Part shown: positions 44,201-61,161 of the stretch, one piece after another
How the letters are laid out: each line of letters begins with the position of its first letter
Position numbering within the stretch: position 1 is the first letter of the stretch
Source of the DNA: Mansonella perstans
Taxonomy: Eukaryota; Nematoda; Chromadorea; Rhabditida; Onchocercidae
Length of the DNA: 64,000 bases
Assembly: GCA_037074765.1 (NCBI GenBank)
Contig: JBAMDO010000197.1
Span: 1-64,000 of the forward strand
Direction of reading: 5' to 3'
The notes under the pieces: model-generated
What the model saw: the letters and a program-made list of their open reading frames with translations, nothing else
Databases searched by the model: none
Told to the model about the DNA's origin: nothing
Program-made: the position numbers and the translations under genes

Positions 44201-47200
44201 AAATAGGATTAAAGATAGGTGCACTATTGTTTAGAACGAGAGATTAAAATTGTTTTTCATTAGATAAATCAATCGAAATGCAATAATGGAGAATGGAAGA
44301 GAATTCTATGAGAAAAGGGATGAAATTGGGAAAATTATCTTTAGTATTTTTTAATGGGCTGTCTGGAGCCAGCAATTTGTTTACGAGGCATTAACTATTT
44401 AAGAAATAGTTGCCTCTTCTTCTTATAACAGATTTTGAATGGTCAGCCAATTAACGACATGGAAATTACGAAGGCTTCTCTTCCTGAAGGATAATTTGCT
44501 TCAGATTTACATTCTGTACAAGCAACAATCGTTGTCATTTGTGATTAGTAAATTAATATAATTAAGTGTAAATGGAAGTATTGAATTATAGATTGAATAA
44601 ATATTGAAATTAAATTGAATTTACTAATTTGATTACTATTAACATATCTGATTCTTTGATAAAACAATAATAGAACATATTTGATGGAGTAATGAAATTA
44701 TATTTTTTATTGAGAATAAAAGTATGCAGTAAAAAAAATTTTAATTTTAAAATTTAAGATATTAAAATCAATAATTGACAAGATTCATATGCATCCATTA
44801 ACGTATTCTTTACTAATAGGTCAATCATTGATTAAATCTAAAAAATTTGTATTATCTTTTCTTCCACAAACAACTCGACTCCTAACCGTATTATTGTTGT
44901 TATCTATGATGTTTATAACTATGATAATATTACGATTGCTACATGGTTCCTTTCATACGGTAGCACTGCTGATCACAAATTTTGCCATTCCACAATTCAG
45001 ATAATCTATCAAATTTGAAGAAGTATCATTAGAAGGTCAGTAAATATAAAGAGTGAAAACTTTGTCTTATTAGATTGTGTAAATTGAAAATACTTTATAT
45101 CATCACAAATGCTTACAGAAATGTTTCGATAATCTTTACAAGGCAATTAATCAGAATTCGATGTTCAGATAATCAATCATTATTTTTAAAACTTCACTTT
45201 GCGCACTGTTCCAAGAAACAGTTGTTCCAATAGCAATGCTTCGTCAGCAGTAAAGCAGAAAAGAACGAAAGGAATGTTGGGTCAAATGGATTGAGGATAT
45301 CAAAAAAAAAAAGGCCAAATGAATTGAATAAAGATTGAAAGATTATTGAAATTATCGAAAAGTTAAAGTAACAGTAAAGCCAAAAGAAGTTTAATGTTTA
45401 AAATAAAATATAAATGTTTGCTAAAAATTAATCAAAAATGATTCAAATTCCGCACAATTATTTTAATCGAAATAAAACAAAATTTTTTACGGCAAATTAA
45501 ATGTCAAATTTTACAATTACAGTATATCAAATTTTCAGCTAAACGTTGTTTTTTCCGATCTCTCGAAAAAAAAGAAAAAAATTGAACTTAACAAAATTAA
45601 AGACCAAATTTGCTTATTTTAAAATTCTTCCAGTGTTTTCCAAGAAATATATTACCTTATCATCATTGTTGTTTTTTTCTTTTTGCATTTCCCTAAAATT
45701 TCATTTGATGAAAATTTTAGAATCAGATATCGAAATGTAGGAAATGAAAACAGGAACTGGATAAGAAAACTGATCAGAAATTCGATAAGAAAAAAAATCG
45801 CTTTGGGACTTCAAATAACATTCTTCATAAATATTATTTTCATGTCTTTCGCATAAAATCTGCAAAAAAAAAAATCAATTACATGTTTCTCGGACAAAAA
45901 TTATTTTTCTAAACAAATAATTTTCAAAAAAAAAGAGAAAGGACGAAAATTTTCAATTAACTTTTCTACAATTATTTTTCATATGATAATACAATAATAT
46001 GCTGTGAAAAGAAGAAAAAACCCGAAAAAGGAAAGTTCTTTTTAATCGATAATGATTAATTCAAATCAATTTAAACGGGAAATGTAAGATTCCCTAAATT
46101 TAATAAATCTCTTATCGATCATTTCGTTTTGTTCCTATTGTTGTTTTATTGTTGAATTTTTGTGTTTAATTTTTGTTCAGATTTGAAATTAACTTTCAGT
46201 TTTGATTATAATTACATTATATGGATATTAACCAGAATTTATTGATTGCTTCATTCTTTGCAAATAATGAAAAGTGTAACTATGTGCATTTTTTCTGATT
46301 GGTATTCCTTGTCATTTCATATATCCATTGAAATTTGAAGTGAAATTTAACACTTTAAATTCATAGGAGAACACTAATATTTACTGCTGAATTTTTAACT
46401 TAATTCATTCTAGGTTTAAATTTGAGATTTGTTTCTATGATGAAATCTCAAAATTTAACTGCATTTGAAAAGAATTACAAAAAGTTTAGTTAGAGATTCT
46501 TGATGGAATGGAAATGTTAAATATCAGGAAGATTATAAAAATCATTTAGCTAATGAAATCTAAGGAAGTCTGCTAAAATATAGTTAAATATTCGCAGTAA
46601 ATTTTTCCTTCATTTATCATTTAACGATTTGAAATTAATCAGCAGTTTACTGAGAAAGAAAAATTCTCAACTTTAAATTTAGAAAATAAAACTTGAAAAG
46701 CATTTCAACTATTGGTGTTGGTGTTGATTTCTTTATTAACATTCAATCAATGTATTTACTTCAATTCTAACATCTTTAGTTTTCGATTTCCCCAAAGAAT
46801 TGCATGAATTGAAATGATATATAAACGAACACAAACAAATGATGTGGAAATGTGGAATGTTGAATCTTTCCGAGAAGGGAATTCCAGCGGCATTCATCAA
46901 AGATTTGGACTGAAACGATAAATGCAAGCGATCTTTATCACAATTTATACTATCATATCACCCATTTGACATGCTTTTCAGCAGTATGCACAATCTTCCG
47001 AAGGGATTATATACATTAATAAAAATGAATGAATAAAGAGAAGTGATAATGAACAATTACGCTAAGAAAGTAGCATATAAAGCAAATAGAAAAAGAATTG
47101 GTTAAGCAATGATAGTAGTGAAATTGTAATGATGGCAGTGAAGAAGGGAAAAATTGTTAAAGTAACAAAATATGTTCCAAAATCTCATTTACTTTTATTC

Positions 47201-50200
47201 TTTTTAAATGAAAATAATTAGCGTATTTTGCTGGCAAAAATTGTTTAAGAAAAAATTTCAATCAATTTAGAAATTAGAATTAAAAAATTTTCACAGTTCA
47301 AGTTTGTTATCAAAATTATTCCTCAATTCGATCGTATAAGGAAAGTTTAAAAATTGAGTTTTAAAAATGCAATTGATCAAAATATTATTAAGATAAAAGT
47401 GACGTAATGTTAACATCGATTGAATAAATTGATAAGTTTTTAAAGCATATTAAAATTATTCAAAACTGACATAAATTTTTTTCTGATATTATATAAAAAT
47501 CTATTTGTTTTAATTGTAATACAATGCACTTTGAAGATTAGTGAAAATTTGCTGACATCCAATATACAATGTCTATAGAAATAATTAATTTCAAAAATAG
47601 AGAGAGAGAGAGAAAGATGTACAAGAGATTTAATAAGATGTACAAGGGGAAAATTGTTCCGGATCTACAATAAAATGATCATTTTGATTGAGTGGACCGT
47701 TTTATAGGTGCAAATTGAGCCAATCCTGCTGTGCCATATTGTGCTATTATCGTTATTCACTGAACCGAGAAGTATTAAATGCTATAAAATAGGTGAATCT
47801 GCATTTACTGTCTTTAACCAGTAATAGTATCCTAAAAATGAAACATTCATTCTTTATATTTTAACAAGCTCATTATCCTGTAAACTTTAACTATGGTATC
47901 GCGGTATTACAGTAATGGCCGCTATTTCCATTTTGTTCTGGAATAACTGAAGATATCTTACAGAAAAGTAAGCTAAAATGAAAAATTCCAAAATCCAAAA
48001 TTTTATTCCATAATTAAATAATACAAAATATCAATACAAGGTACGTCTGATTACTGAGAAATAGAATTTTGTCATCTCAGTTAAACAGAGTTTATCAATT
48101 AAATCATTGATATTAAATCAAAATTTCCAGATAGGAATCGTTGTAGAAGTTGCTCCTACAAAATCAATGTATTGAAAAGATTTGATTTATGGTAAATTAA
48201 TTTAAAAATGCTTAAAAATGAATTTTCTGTGCATTCTTCTTTTCTTGACCTTTCTTTTTTCAACCATTCTCTTTTTAATACCTGAAATATTAACCAACAG
48301 AAGCTACAGGAAAATAATGAAGAAAATAGAATCAGATTAACACTTTTTTCACCATAAGCAGGATTTCTGTCCGTTAAAACTATAAGTCGCAACCCCCCCC
48401 AAAAAAAAAAAAAAACGATCGGAAGATCCTGTGCAGAATTAGGATACTGACAAAAGCAAAAATTTGAACTGCAAATAAGATGCATTTTAGATTCATATAT
48501 TTCAGAAGGAAAAATAGCAATCAGAAACATTTGTCATCGCTGTAAATTTCTGTCCATTTCATTCACGTAACTTAAAACTTTAAGTAAGTTAAACATTGGA
48601 ACTAAGCATTCGGGATGAAAGTAATCGAGTGAATTTGATTTCAGCGTTTGCTAAAAAATGGTCGAATGAAAAATAATGCTTTCATTTCATGCACTGCTGA
48701 TTGACTACAAAAAATGCATCAGCAAATGTGTAATTATCCGAATTGTTGCGCATCGCTAATTGTTTCTTGAGAATATGAAGGAGCAGAAACTTCTAACAAA
48801 CATCGTATCATTTTTGAGATAAAGTAGGGCAGTGAGTTAATGAAATCAAGAAGATGCAAACTTGTAAAAATTGCATTATCTTCTGCAACATAACTTATGG
48901 CAAGATATACACTGGAATAATTTATTCCTAAAGTATACGGAAAACTTCTTACAATTACTTTTGTTTCTTACGCCATTTCGCATTACTGTATAGCATAAAT
49001 ATCGGAGAGAGATAATTAATGATAAGTGATGGAACATGATAAGGTGTTTAGAATTGATGCCAATTGCTTATTTTTCGAGGATTTACGACCGGAAGATGAA
49101 ATTGCATTGGACAATGATTGATTGATGGAATCTTTGTTGAAGGTCGTTAAAAGTTCATGCACCCTTTTCTTCTACGTCTTACTATGTTGTAAATATTACT
49201 TGGAAGAGGAATAGAGGTGAGAAAAGTAAAAGCGAGCCAGTTACCATACTAATAAAACTTTAGATGTCTAATTAAATTATTAGAATAAATATTTTCAATA
49301 GTTCTTGGCATTTCCGGAAGATAATAAATGCAAATTTTGACGATAAACAAGAAAATGAGGTGTATTTCTCGTATTATTGCGACCTAATTATGATAAAAAT
49401 TAGATTATATAATTATAGATATCCTCTTGCATTTCCCGTTGAAGAAAATGCAAAGAGCTATCGTTTTATAAAATATTTCAATAAAGAAATTTTGAATTTA
49501 ACAGATTAGTAAAATGAATTGAGTGTGGCATGTTCATACAAATTGTACAATCTATAAAAATAATTAACAAGATGAAGGATGAATTAAAGATCAAGAGAAA
49601 GTGATTAGCAAATAAATGATTCATATAAAAATAAATCTGAAGTAATCAATTAGCAATTACATTCAGGCAAGAAGCATCAAGAGCTAAATCTATAAGTGAA
49701 ATAAGGAATTTTAAAATATGGAAGATATATCGACTTAATGGAACAAATAATCATTTTCTAGATGACCTTCGATAACCTTCATATTAATGTGGCTTTTCAA
49801 CAAAAGGTCAGTAAATTCTAATTTTTTTTCTTTTATGCTTAAAAAAGCGCGAATATCAATTTAACGACCGCAAAACAACATTCTTATTCCCAACAAATCC
49901 AATAAAACAGTACGATGGAAAAAATCTATCAGCCGTTAAAATCAGTCATTATTTGACGACACATGTATTAAATGGCGGTGCTGAAGTAAAACTGAGACTG
50001 TAGTTAAGAAAAAAATGACTCCTTTAAAATGATCCGCTAATGCCTTATCAGATCGGTGCATAGCTTTTTATTTTATTTCTTTCGCAATTACGATAGCAAT
50101 TAAATTTTAACTTCTTGGACAAAATGAAATTCGATAAAAAGGGTTAAATAATTTAAGATTCCTTCATATTTTAGAGGAAATTAGTTGTATGCAAGGAAAA

Positions 50201-51237
50201 CAAATGTTTCTAAATTTCTCGTTAATTTAAATTGAAATTTTTTGAAAAAATTAAACAGAAATTTAAACATTATTGAACAAATATTATTACAATACGTTTC
50301 AATGTTCAACATTCGTGAAAGAAAAAAAAAAACACATACACACACACAACCACTATGCAACAGTATTGAATTACAGAATTAATACAGTGTTGTAATAATG
50401 TTTGTTCATGTCCATCCAGATAATGAATGCAATATATCATTAGTCAGCAGTTACTTTTGCCCGCTCTTCCTCTTCACTGCTTGGTCAGCAGATGTTAAAA
50501 ATGAAGCTAATCTCGTTGACCTTGTCTATTACCTTTAACAAGACGGTATGCTTCTTTAGCGGTACAGTTAAAAGCGATGAGTAGTTTGTTAGAACATTAT
50601 GTACCACATATTCTTCAGCTTATTCTTTCCAATCTCACATCTCAATGGACTCTTTCACCTTTTATAACTGTTTCTTTTAATAGATTCAAGGGATCTATTT
50701 TAACTCTTTGACCTAATTTCCACTAATTTTTCCATTTTCTACTTTAAAAAAAAATCTTTTGCTAATGGTAATTAGCATCAAATAACTGTTAAATAAAAGA
50801 CAAAATCATTCTATTACTACTATCCTTTTCGATAATATATTCACTAATGATTATGTTACTTACAAAAACTCCAAAGATTACTTACGTATTAGCTCAATTA
50901 GAGTGAACTATATATGTTCGTTTGATTATTTGGAAAATCTCCAGATTAATAATGTGCAATTAACCTACCAACATTTTTGTATTACTTGATTGCCGTATTT
51001 TATTCATTGCTATCTACGTTTAATAAAGTATTTAATAAAAGTCAATTTGGTTTATTTCTGTAGAATGATTTTCAAATGATTTAGAATTTGCATCCCTAAT
51101 GAAAGTCAATTTGATTTTATTCCTGTAATTTATTCCTGTAATCTGATTTTTAGATGATAGGGATTCTCTTCCTCTCCGAAAATTTTTATGCACCTTTTCG
51201 TTACATTCTCTTTTGCAAGTTATTCTTGCATAATCTT

Positions 51238-51378
51238 TACACTGCCATCTACTCATTCTTTGGGATATACCAAAGTAAATATGATAACATTTTCTTCCAT
51301 TATGCTTATTCCTAGCATTCCTGCTTCATTCGTTCAGCTTTTTCCCCTTATCCCATAGCACGAGTAGATGGCAGTGTA
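51238..51378. mobile_element. Possible MITE-like element with 17-bp inverted ends
   Basis: TACACTGCCATCTACTC at 51238-51254 is matched perfectly by its reverse complement at 51362-51378, giving a 141-bp unit. A second inner pair (GGGATA / TATCCC) extends the symmetry. There is no obvious target-site duplication and no coding capacity. It could be a short non-autonomous DNA transposon or a chance or structural inverted repeat. Confidence 0.45.
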
Positions 51379-52880
51379 TCCACAATTCATGCGTTTTTGC
51401 TTAGAGAATCTACAGAAAAATGATCATCACTGGGATAGCCCAATTGTAAGTTCTTCTCTAGTACAAGCTATTTGGGATTTATGAAATTATTTGTGACTTT
51501 AGTCAAATAATTACACGAATGTTTTAGCGATAATGAAACCTCATGAGGGCCTCATGAGGTGAGTTGAATTATTTATTATGAGATTTCATAGTTCTGAACT
51601 TTGTGCATTGTGCAATATAAATTTTATAAATTTAATATCAAAAATATTGCAAAAATGATACAGTTTCATTTGAAAGAGATACCATCCTTGTGAATATTCG
51701 CTATGTGTGATACATTGAAGTTTATAATTTGTGAGGAATCATAAAGAAAGGATGAAAAAGTAATAAAAGTTTACTCCCTTTATTATCATCCTGAAATAGG
51801 GATATTTCATCAATGTACCACCCTTTTGTGGATATTTCTCACAGCAAATGTTTGTTGCGTAATTGAAAGCAATTTGTTGGCGATATGATTGCTTTCTACT
51901 GATGAAGTTGAAAAATACGAATCCATATCAGCATTCAACAGTTAGCAAGTTGATCATTGTATATAACATCAGAAGAAATAAGGGGAAGATATAAATGAGA
52001 CCAAAAGAAACAACCAAAAAACCAAAAAGAGAAACAAACGTTATTTAGGTTGAGAAAGAAAGCTTAAATACTCCAAATACGCTAAAATTTTAGGTATCAT
52101 CAGTTGATTCAATCATAAAACATTTTTATCATTTCTGATTTTTCATGCCAAGACTTCTTATTAATAAATTAGTAAATGCTTTATCAAATGCAAAAATATG
52201 GTAATTTGGTATCGAAATGAAAAATTTTTTTTCTTTGAAACCAAAACTTCATTGCTAGAATTTTAGGATAATGTAAGAATTTCACTTAAAAAACAATTAA
52301 CTGTATTTCAATCCATTATACAAGAAAAACAACGTTTTTTTCTTTCTGATAAGAATTTATAATGTATAAGATTAAACATGCAGATATTAACCGGATAAAA
52401 AACCGCTTGCGTTGATATATTTTAAAAGTAGAAAGATTGAGAAGTCATTGCAAAATTACAGCTTCCATGGAAAAGCAAGAAGTGAAGCACTGTTTTGTAC
52501 TATTACGATTACAAGATAGCCAAAAAATAAACGTAAATATCTTTCCAAGAATTTCGCAGAACTCTTTAGTATAGGAATGTCGAGAAAAGCTCTGGAATTG
52601 CTCTATCTCTAAAAATTTCATCTGAAAGAATCTCAAGATTATTTTTCTACCATACTAAAGAATTGTGCTGTTCTACTGTCCATATTTAATGATAATTTCA
52701 GTGCAGTAAAAACATAACGATCGCACTACTATAAAACGGATAACACAGGATGCGAATAGCTTGCATTGGAATGCAAGCTTTACTAGCAAATACATTAGCT
52801 CCATCGCAAGGTCATTAAAATTTTTCAAAATATCTTCGTAAATCCCATAAAAAACAAAAATAAGTTTATGCTTCTTTCAG

Positions 52881-58035
<5,155 letters not shown>

Positions 58036-58062
58036 GTCGAATCAGGACTGAAACTAAGTATA
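58036..58062 (-). promoter_or_regulatory. Candidate trans-splice acceptor of plk-1
   Basis: On the minus strand, ACTTAGTTTCAG ends 12 nt upstream of the plk-1 ATG. A TTTCAG this close to a start codon is the usual site for spliced-leader addition in nematodes. A short 5' UTR intron would look the same. Confidence 0.5.
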
Positions 58063-58867
58063 TAGAAAATGCTGCACTAGATCTAAGTTACAATTAATTC
58101 GGACATCCAATTCTTATTAGCACTAAATGTTTTGAATGAAACTGTACAGTATACTAATTATTCAACATCATTTCAGCTTTTGGAAAAAATGATGTATTCA
58201 ATACAGCAGATTATCTATTTAAATAATTTTAACTAAGAGTAAACTGAAAATAGCTATATTGCTTATAGTACCAAAAACAAAGTATGATGAACTAACAATC
58301 CTGTCTTAATACTCTTCATTTTTGTTATCGTACCTTTCTTTCAACAATGTTCTTAGATCATTCACTGTATTAGAGAGTGCCGGAAGCTATTAATGAGAAG
58401 AAAGTCTAAGATTTGAAAAATATTTTCGTATTTCTAGAAGGAAAAAAAAAACGTGCAAAAATAATCTACTAAGGAAATATGAAAAAAGATTGTTTAAAAA
58501 TTTGCTATTTATTTCTCAAAAATCTCACAATATCAATTGAATCAGCTTACATTACAATAAATTCAGCGATATGAGAAATGAACCATTAAAAATACATAAT
58601 TTATAACTTAAATATCTTCCATTTCCGGTCTGTTCATTGACTAATATGCAAATTTTTATACAATATTTCGAGTTTACAATGAATAGAAAAATAATTTGCA
58701 TGCTTAGTTTATAAAGACCAAGAAATTGTTGTTTACAGCACGTATGTCTCGAGAAGGAAGAAGATAAATATATAAAAGAAAAAAAAAAAAAGGGTAATGC
58801 ATTAATGCTACTGTCCGTAAATGAAACAACAGACACACCCAATATGAATAACTTCACGCGAACATAT

Positions 58868-59103
58868 GTGCAATTTTTCACATTCTCTGAAAATCAAACA
58901 ATCCTAATCTTTTCCTGAAATTCTCTGAACGTGCAATTTTTCACATTCTCTGAAAATCAAACAATCCTAATCTTTTCCTGAAATTCTCTGAACGTGCAAT
59001 TTTTTACATTCTTTAAAAATCAAACAATCCTAATCTTTTCCTGAAATTCTCTGAACGTGCAATTTTTCACATTCTCTGAAAATCAAACAATCCTAACCTT
59101 TCC
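58868..59103. repeat. 63-bp tandem repeat, 3.7 copies
   Basis: Copies start at 58868, 58931, 58994 and 59057, each with GTGCAATTTTT and AATCAAACAATCCTAA. The last is truncated near 59103. Copies 1 and 2 are identical over the unit; copy 3 has a few changes. The array sits about 830 bp upstream of the plk-1 start codon. Confidence 0.95.
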
Positions 59104-59851
59104 ATGAGGAACCCAAATGAAATGTGAATTTATATGCTTTTAAGCAAGTAGTTTTTTGAACAAGCACTGAATTACTTATTTCTACAAATATCAATTCATT
59201 TACATGGCATTATCCCCAAGTACTCCTATCTCTATGATTATGGCTGGAATTAGAGGAAATTTTTCGAAGCACATATATCAGATATACACATCATTTGTAA
59301 ACTAAGCAAAAAATAGTTGCTAACAATTCAAAGCTTAGCTAAAAATCATTGCTCAAATTTACTCCTATGCATATCACAAACCTGATCAAACTCCCAAATA
59401 ATACACTAATTTAGAATGACAAACTGCCGAAAGTTCTTTTCAAAATTTTAAAAATTTTCATAGATTTGGAGTCACTTTGCAAACGATGCGTCTCGACTTG
59501 TGTTTTACAATCAAAAAGAGCTGAAATGTGAGCCTCCATGTGGGTACATATTTTCTTTCATTAAATTATAATAAGAAATATCTTGGGGATTTTCCTCCTA
59601 CCAACACAGTAGAAAAGATTCCTGGACAGAATATTGCATCACAGGAAGGATTACTTTTTTGAGTTGAATTTCAATTTTAAGTTTTAATTTAGCAAGTTGT
59701 TTACTCCAGCAGCATCAAGTTATCGTAACTATTCTTTACATAATTTACATCATTGTATATTCGTAGTTTTTGTCACCATTTGATTGACTATGTAGTAATT
59801 ATCCCTCCAGTTCCATGATATCATCTGTTTTCTGGTCAAATTTCTAACCAT

Positions 59852-59857
59852 TTTATT
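59852..59857 (-). terminator. Candidate poly(A) signal of the PLA2 gene
   Basis: AATAAA on the minus strand about 136 nt after the TAA stop. Consensus match only. Confidence 0.5.
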
Positions 59858-59992
59858 GGGAATCATATGGTAAAATTCAAATGTTTAGACAATTTTTATT
59901 GTTTCAAAAAAATTTTCAAAAAAAAAAATTGATTTTCCAGCTATAATTCCATTTAGTTGTTTCATTGCTTCTTAAGTTACTGCTTATTTTCT

Positions 59993-61161
59993 TTACGCTT
60001 GGCTCCTGAATGGACATGTTGGCTTCATTTCAGGCAAGTCGGTCTCATTTAGACATTTAACAAATTCGCTATCGCATTGACAGATTGCTGAGGCACAGGT
60101 ATTATTTGAAATTTTCGCTTTATCTAAATTAAATTAACAATATTAAAATGCCATATTTGTCCCTATTGTTGTCATCGCATATGATAATTCATCCATAATT
60201 CTATTCAACTTCTTAAAAAGTTCAGTTATCATTTTAAGAATTTTAGTTTTACCTTTCTCAGATCGTCTTTTTTTTGACTAACATTATTCACTCATAATTA
60301 ACTATTGTTGTAACATGCATAATCAGTAATATGGAATTAACTGAAAAATTTTCAAATCGTTTATCTAATTAATTTTCAAATTCCTTATATTTTTCTTGCA
60401 ATAATTTACTGCTCTCAGAGATAAAAACAAACCGCTGCAGACGGGATTATGATCCATGCATTTCCATTCGTAAGGGATAAAGTAAAGTAGAAATTTAGAT
60501 TTACAATCTTTACTTTCCAAAGCTGTGTAATAGCAACCACGATGACGTACACAACAGCTGAAATACAGGATTTTTAAGCACACAATAGCTGAGATACAGG
60601 ATTTTTAGGTAGAAGAGGAAAGTTTTATCCTTAATCTTTCAGCACTAAATGCAATGGATATATTCAAGTGGAACTGGTGACATTAGAAATTTTCTAGTAT
60701 AAATATTCAACTGTACAATATCTGCTTATACTTCATCTTAGAATGTTCTGTCTGAAATTTCAGTGAGTGAAGTAATCCCATGCTACCAATCGAGTAAAAA
60801 TTCTAAGTGGTATTATCCAGTTTGTTATCAACTCCTTTCTGTTTTTTAAATTTCATGCAAATCCAATGTCTAAAGATCTAAGTTATCGTAAACCCAACTA
60901 TGCACAACAACAACTTAACAAAATCAGCGAATTCCAGTAAAACTTTTTTAGCAGCGTTAGTAATTCGCAAAGATGAATAATTTACATGTCGATATCATCA
61001 ACCGGAAGGTTGTAACTCCGCCAGAGACCACAGTTACAACCATATCCATTATAATAAAATAAACTTTTTCCACCGGTGCACTCTTTCATGTTAAAGAGAT
61101 TCCATAATCCCGAATTTGCTGATGCTATTAAGCAGACTAATATCAGCGTGCGGAAAAACAT
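59993..61161 (-). CDS. Secreted phospholipase A2 homologue, calcium site degraded
   Basis: Three exons in coding order: 61161-60986, 60557-60433, 60123-59993. They join in phase to 143 aa, typical of secreted PLA2. Residues 1-17 are a signal peptide. LWNLFNMKECTGGKSL, YGCNCG (40-45) and PVDDIDICC follow the animal sPLA2 pattern, and the Cys spacing continues to CASAICQCD (110-118). The catalytic His64 and distal Asp118 are present. The residue after the His, normally the calcium-binding Asp of the CCxxHDxC motif, is Arg65 (CCVRHRGC). The calcium loop, normally CGxGGxGxP, reads CGLWRSYNLP. Classic sPLA2 enzymes need calcium to hydrolyse sn-2 ester bonds, so this protein is predicted to be inactive or calcium-independent and may act as a secreted binding protein. 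The ATG directly follows a TTCCAG that could accept a spliced leader. Confidence 0.92.
60557..60600 (-). repeat. Duplicated splice acceptor at PLA2 exon 2
   Basis: On the minus strand the block AAATCCTGTATTTCAGCTGT, covering the acceptor and first exon bases, is preceded 31 bp upstream by a near copy with CCTGTATCTCAGCTATTGTG. The downstream acceptor gives the in-frame PLA2 sequence; the upstream one would shift the frame. Confidence 0.8.

Larger units (their letters stand above)
33264..52880. other. 19.6-kb stretch without a recognisable gene
   Basis: No gene I can name on either strand. It contains many poly(A/T) tracts, CA/GT microsatellites, a polypyrimidine tract, an 88-bp tandem duplication and a 17-bp terminal-inverted-repeat structure, all listed separately. 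Several short segments look exon-like: plus 39163-39246 (28 codons from ATG to a GT donor), plus 44432-44494 (acceptor to stop, 20 codons), plus 36717-36794 and a more GC-rich patch at 43430-43740. They do not assemble into a family I recognise. It could hold 5' UTR introns of the F-box gene, a fast-evolving or non-coding RNA gene, or regulatory DNA. Confidence 0.5.
58036..59992. other. Intergenic between plk-1 and PLA2 genes
   Basis: No gene seen. It contains the plk-1 upstream region, the four-copy 63-bp repeat and a candidate poly(A) signal of the PLA2 gene (TTTATT at 59852-59857). Confidence 0.55.

Noticed and set aside
49053..49113. Short acidic open stretch (plus strand) that looks exon-like
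   Set aside because: Only 20 codons, no consistent flanking splice partner.
49810..50002. Plus-strand open stretch of over 55 codons ending in TAG
   Set aside because: No Met start, the only possible acceptor has no pyrimidine tract, and it has no homology I recognise.
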